Part shown: piece after piece, positions 60,419 to 64,000 of the stretch | Position numbering within the stretch: the first letter of the stretch is position 1 | Layout: every line of letters starts with the position of its first letter | Source: Lepidodermella squamata | Taxonomy: Eukaryota; Gastrotricha | Assembly (NCBI GenBank): GCA_047495785.1 | Contig: JBLDXI010000009.1 | Location: forward strand, 372,001-436,000 | DNA length: 64,000 nt | Direction of reading: 5' to 3' | The notes under the pieces: generated by a model | Told to the model about the DNA's origin: nothing | Database searches by the model: none | Seen by the model: the letters and a program-made list of their open reading frames with translations, nothing else | Position numbers and translations under genes: made by a program

Positions 60419-63400
60419 ATGAGAATATTCAAGTTTCTGTCATCGCAGTGGATTGAGAAAGCGTTGATCACCCTGGTAATAATAGGTAAAGATCCACCCT
60501 AGATTTCATGAATGTCATTTCAAGAACTGTTAACTATTACCCAGCATTCGGGAATGAATTCTTCGCAACATGCTTATATTCTGAGTGCGAAAGCTTTACA
60601 GCTAACGATACTATCGGGTCGCTTTACACGCGAAATGTTAATTTCTCCCATCACTGGCGGCTGGTACCGACGGGAAGACAGGTGTCAGAGGGCCGAATCA
60701 GAATTATGTGTGCGGATAAAAAGCTGTCACCCGAATCTATTTGCGTTATAAAGCACGGGTTCGAACAAGCCGAATGGTACCCGACGACAATTTTCAACTT
60801 CAGCTGCTGCCAATCTGGTATTTAATGCTTTCTGCTATATCTTCCTTGCTGCAGAAATTCTGTCTATAGTAAAATGCAACTCCCTCAGCTATTGCAGCAA
60901 AGGCCGTTGCAAGTGTATCGATGGATTCTACGGGCCAGACTGCTCGCTGAAAAGTTTTTTCGTTTATTGAATATCGCGATTGCAATTCATTTCTTTAACT
61001 TCTAGTTCCAACTTGCGTGAATGTCACATGCTTGAATGGCGGCTCATGCATCGCCGACGAGGTATGCGCTTGTACCGAAGGTTGGTCTGGGCCCGAGTGC
61101 GAGACAGAGATAAATCCGACTGGCTGGAGTATGATGAACGAATACTCTTTCAGCCGGCCTTTAAACACAGGCAATACTTAATGATCTCTCTCGCCTATTG
61201 GCTCATCTTTTTACATAAATATAGAAAACTGGGATATATCGGAGATTTTCGACTTGAAAACCAAGCGGGCGGTCTCCTTGATTTCCATGTGGTGTAAAAC
61301 GGTACTCATGGCTTTAAAAAATAGTTATTGACTTCCGATTTTTGGCTACCCAGGCTGTTTTGAATCCATCTTGGATTCAAATAAAGGTGAACTTTACCGT
61401 GGCTGACAAATCAATCGCTTATAATGAATTGGTGCAAGTTGGGATATTTCTAACAACAGAAGATGCCATTCAACACCGACCGAAAGGTATTTCCCAGATT
61501 TGTCACAGCATTTGTTCACACCATTTTTGCTAGAAAATGCGACATCATTCGCAGTGGATTCCACTCAGTTCAAGGGATTGGCGTTTTTTCTTGAAGGTGG
61601 ACGAAATTACACCATGCTTTATGCCACAACAGCTTCAACGATGGACTCTTACGGAACTACAACCTTCGCGCCATATGCGACTCTTCCGATCAGTGAAGAA
61701 TGCTCTCGGCAAAATATCAGTTTGGGTACCTCGTTCATGCTTCAAATTCGGCTGTACGATCGCGTGCTAACCGTAAAAGAATCAATATTGGACAAGCTAA
61801 TATAATGAAACCAATGTTTTACAGCTCTTTTACTATCCCAGCCCTTACGTCAGTCGGAGATGTATGGTAAATTACGAAATACCCGAGGACGATGTCTTCA
61901 CGGGTCCTTACTACTTTGTAATCAGTGGCCGTAAAGACGCGACTAGTAAGGCCGTGAAAGTCGATTCCATCGAGTCTTACCTTGGCCCACGTTCGAAACA
62001 AGAGCTGCCAGTTTGCCCAGCATCCAAATTGCACAACAATATGTTAGTCGCATCGGCTCTACAAGTTGAAAGAGGCGAAGCAATGGATGTTCGGTGTCCT
62101 GTCAATTACGAAGCAATATCAAGCCTGCGCAGTAAGGATACTCGGATGAAGGACATAAAAACGGCGCGAGTAAAGTGTACCGGCTTTAATAACGGCAGCT
62201 TTGATGCTGGAATCACCTGCGAGTCTAACCCAGTCGAATGTGATCCGCCCTGCCAAAACGGCGGCGTTTGCTTGGCTTTCGGCAAGCGATCGACTGACTT
62301 CATCTGCCAATGTACCTCGTCCAAATTTCAGCAACCAGATTGCTCTTTCGACAGCTCCTATCTTCCGCTTCAAACGGCGCTGTTCCTACCCCTCTCATTA
62401 AATACCATGTTCGTGACCAATGACAATGCTGAGACGTTCACTTTTATTGACAAATCAGGCGGCGGGAATGTGTACTATACTCGGCTCTCGAGTAATACCT
62501 ACTACACTTTTGATAGGACATTGGTTTCAAAGGACGGTAGGCCAGTCGAAACTGTAACAACTGTATTCACTGGAATTGCCGAGTCGATGCTAAGCGTTGT
62601 TTTCAGTCAGCCACGGCAAAATACAGCAAATAATATCAAAACCACCACATTTGTGTTTTATTTGTTGGTTAATTCTTCAACGGCCGACGAAAAAGGTCTA
62701 TCAATTCCGATCTTGTCGTGGTCAAATGCCGATGATGCCTCAATGGCGACGCTCGTATGGCTCGACTATTCAGGTTACATATCCTTCAGCTTCATCCAAG
62801 CTGATGGCAAGCGTGTTGAATTGAAGAGCCGGCTCGAAATAGACTGCTCAGAATGGACTATGATAGCAATGACATTTGAGCGGAATAGAATCAAGCTAAC
62901 AGTTCCTTATCTCGGCACAATGGAGTTGTTTCAGAATGGCCCCGGGGTACTGCCAACTGAAGTTTATGGCGCCGAGTCGATAACTCTGGGCTACTCCTTA
63001 GTCTTTGATAACTTTACGGATGTTGATCAGTCTCTACGCTTCTCGATCGTCTGTTTCGGAGTGGTCGAGCACCTAATGACTGCAAATGAGTTGACCCGGT
63101 ACGCTGATATTTGTCGGTTCAATCATGGGGGAAGTGCCTTGAAATTTGGCCCTACTGTAGCCTCGACACCTCAGAAGAAAGTTAACGGATCGGACCATGA
63201 ACACGTCAATACGGAAGTTTACAAAGCTGTAAATAACACCGCTTATGGCAGCGATGTAATTCCTATCACTGAGGACGAAAAAACTAGAACCGAGGACATT
63301 TTGGGTGAATAATTTCGCCAATAATTTTCCGGATAATCTAATTTTTTTCATCTTCAGCTCTTGTGGGATATCTTCGTATAGAGGGGGTGATCAAAACTAA

Positions 63401-63983
63401 AAAGGAAGAGCTTGTTACGGATTGGAAAATATGGCCGCGCCAATTGAATGACCTAAATTCGGTCTTGGCAGACAAATACGAGGGAGCGATCTATCCTTCC
63501 GTAAGAGTTTTCCTAATCAGTCACATGTTTTCATCTTTTAAATTTCATAGTTGAAAGAAATCATCCGAACAGCCGGTTTTGGGCGCATACCCGTTGAAAT
63601 AACGGGTTTTCGAGCCGGTCTTATAGTCGATTTTCGCGTGTTCACTAAAGGTGAATACTTCCATCCGTCTCAGCTTGAGGACATTGACTTCGTGATTCGT
63701 AACGTCACTCGAGCTTTGTCAAATACAAAGACAGAGGCAGATCGCTGGCCACAGGTGACTGATATCAGAATTACAAAAATCATCTACGTCGAACGCCACC
63801 AGTTTCACCATGCCGAACAACGAGGTTTTTCATATAAAATGACTTACTCATTTTGGAATGAATAATCAATCAATTTGTTTACCATATTTTACAGTCTCTA
63901 ACGGCACCAGTGTCCGAAATTCATTATTTTGGTTGCTTTTTATATCAGTTGCAAATCGAATATTCGCCCCAGCAATTTGTTGA
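60419..63983 (+). CDS. EGF/SEA cell-surface protein with a large lectin-like region, gene D
   Basis: Eleven exons (60419-60485, 60545-60817, 60870-60953, 61006-61128, 61225-61301, 61354-61486, 61534-61772, 61825-63304, 63358-63500, 63551-63824, 63895-63983) give 993 residues. After a signal-like exon come a diverged cysteine module (IMCADKK ... FNFSCCQSG), two EGF repeats, a beta-rich region, a short sushi-like segment (VRCPVNYEAISS ... CTGFNNGSF), an EGF repeat (CDPPCQNGGVC), then about 300 residues resembling a laminin-G/concanavalin fold, all in one 1,480 nt exon. One SEA domain follows (FRAGLIVDF, with the cleavage Ser missing) and a hydrophobic tail (LFWLLFISVANRIFA), suggesting a GPI or membrane anchor. 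Fold names for the middle region are inferred from pattern only. The start exon was chosen by phase and its hydrophobic run. Confidence 0.8.
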
Positions 63984-64000
63984 GCTGATTTAATAAACGT

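Overview
The window is nuclear DNA from an animal, probably a small invertebrate with compact genes. Nearly every gene is split by canonical GT-AG introns, most of them 45-70 bp, and the recognisable products are metazoan: SNAP29, TBCCD1, THUMPD1, Mpv17-type proteins, a cGMP-dependent-kinase homologue, an SLC6 monoamine-type transporter, and EGF/SEA surface proteins. I cannot fix the phylum from the sequence. All exon structures below were joined by eye from splice signals, reading phase and family similarity.

Region 1 (1-7.2 kb) is transposon-rich. A minus-strand Helitron-like gene runs off the left edge. Its N-terminal leader carries a 2A-like motif (CGDIESNPGP) whose last proline codon is made only by splicing. 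Upstream of the gene lies the broken 3' part of a Jockey/CR1-like LINE ending in a short tandem tail.

Region 2 (7.2-31.5 kb) is a plus-strand run of housekeeping genes: SNAP29-A, TBCCD1, THUMPD1, Mpv17-like A, a PKG homologue, SNAP29-B and Mpv17-like B. SNAP29 and Mpv17 are thus each present twice in the same orientation. TBCCD1 has a 5.6 kb intron holding an opposite-strand gene for a disordered protein. The first intron of Mpv17-A holds a nested inverted-repeat element with six GC-rich hairpins. The PKG homologue has lost every catalytic motif of its kinase domain.

Region 3 (31.5-41 kb) has two minus-strand genes: an SLC6 transporter with very long disordered termini and an altered Na1-site residue, and a five-exon protein I do not recognise.

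Region 4 (41-64 kb) is a cluster of four related plus-strand genes (A-D). Each has a signal peptide, a shared cysteine module I do not recognise, and EGF repeats mostly encoded one per exon; A, C and D add SEA domains and GPI-anchor-like tails. Between A and B, on the minus strand, are a GH3-family gene and a 7 kb nearly intronless gene. The latter encodes about 2,350 residues of filamentous-haemagglutinin-like beta-solenoid, a bacterial-type architecture, and appears to have gained one small intron at its 3' end. It is the best candidate in the window for an undescribed system: a domesticated horizontally acquired gene inside a cell-surface gene cluster.
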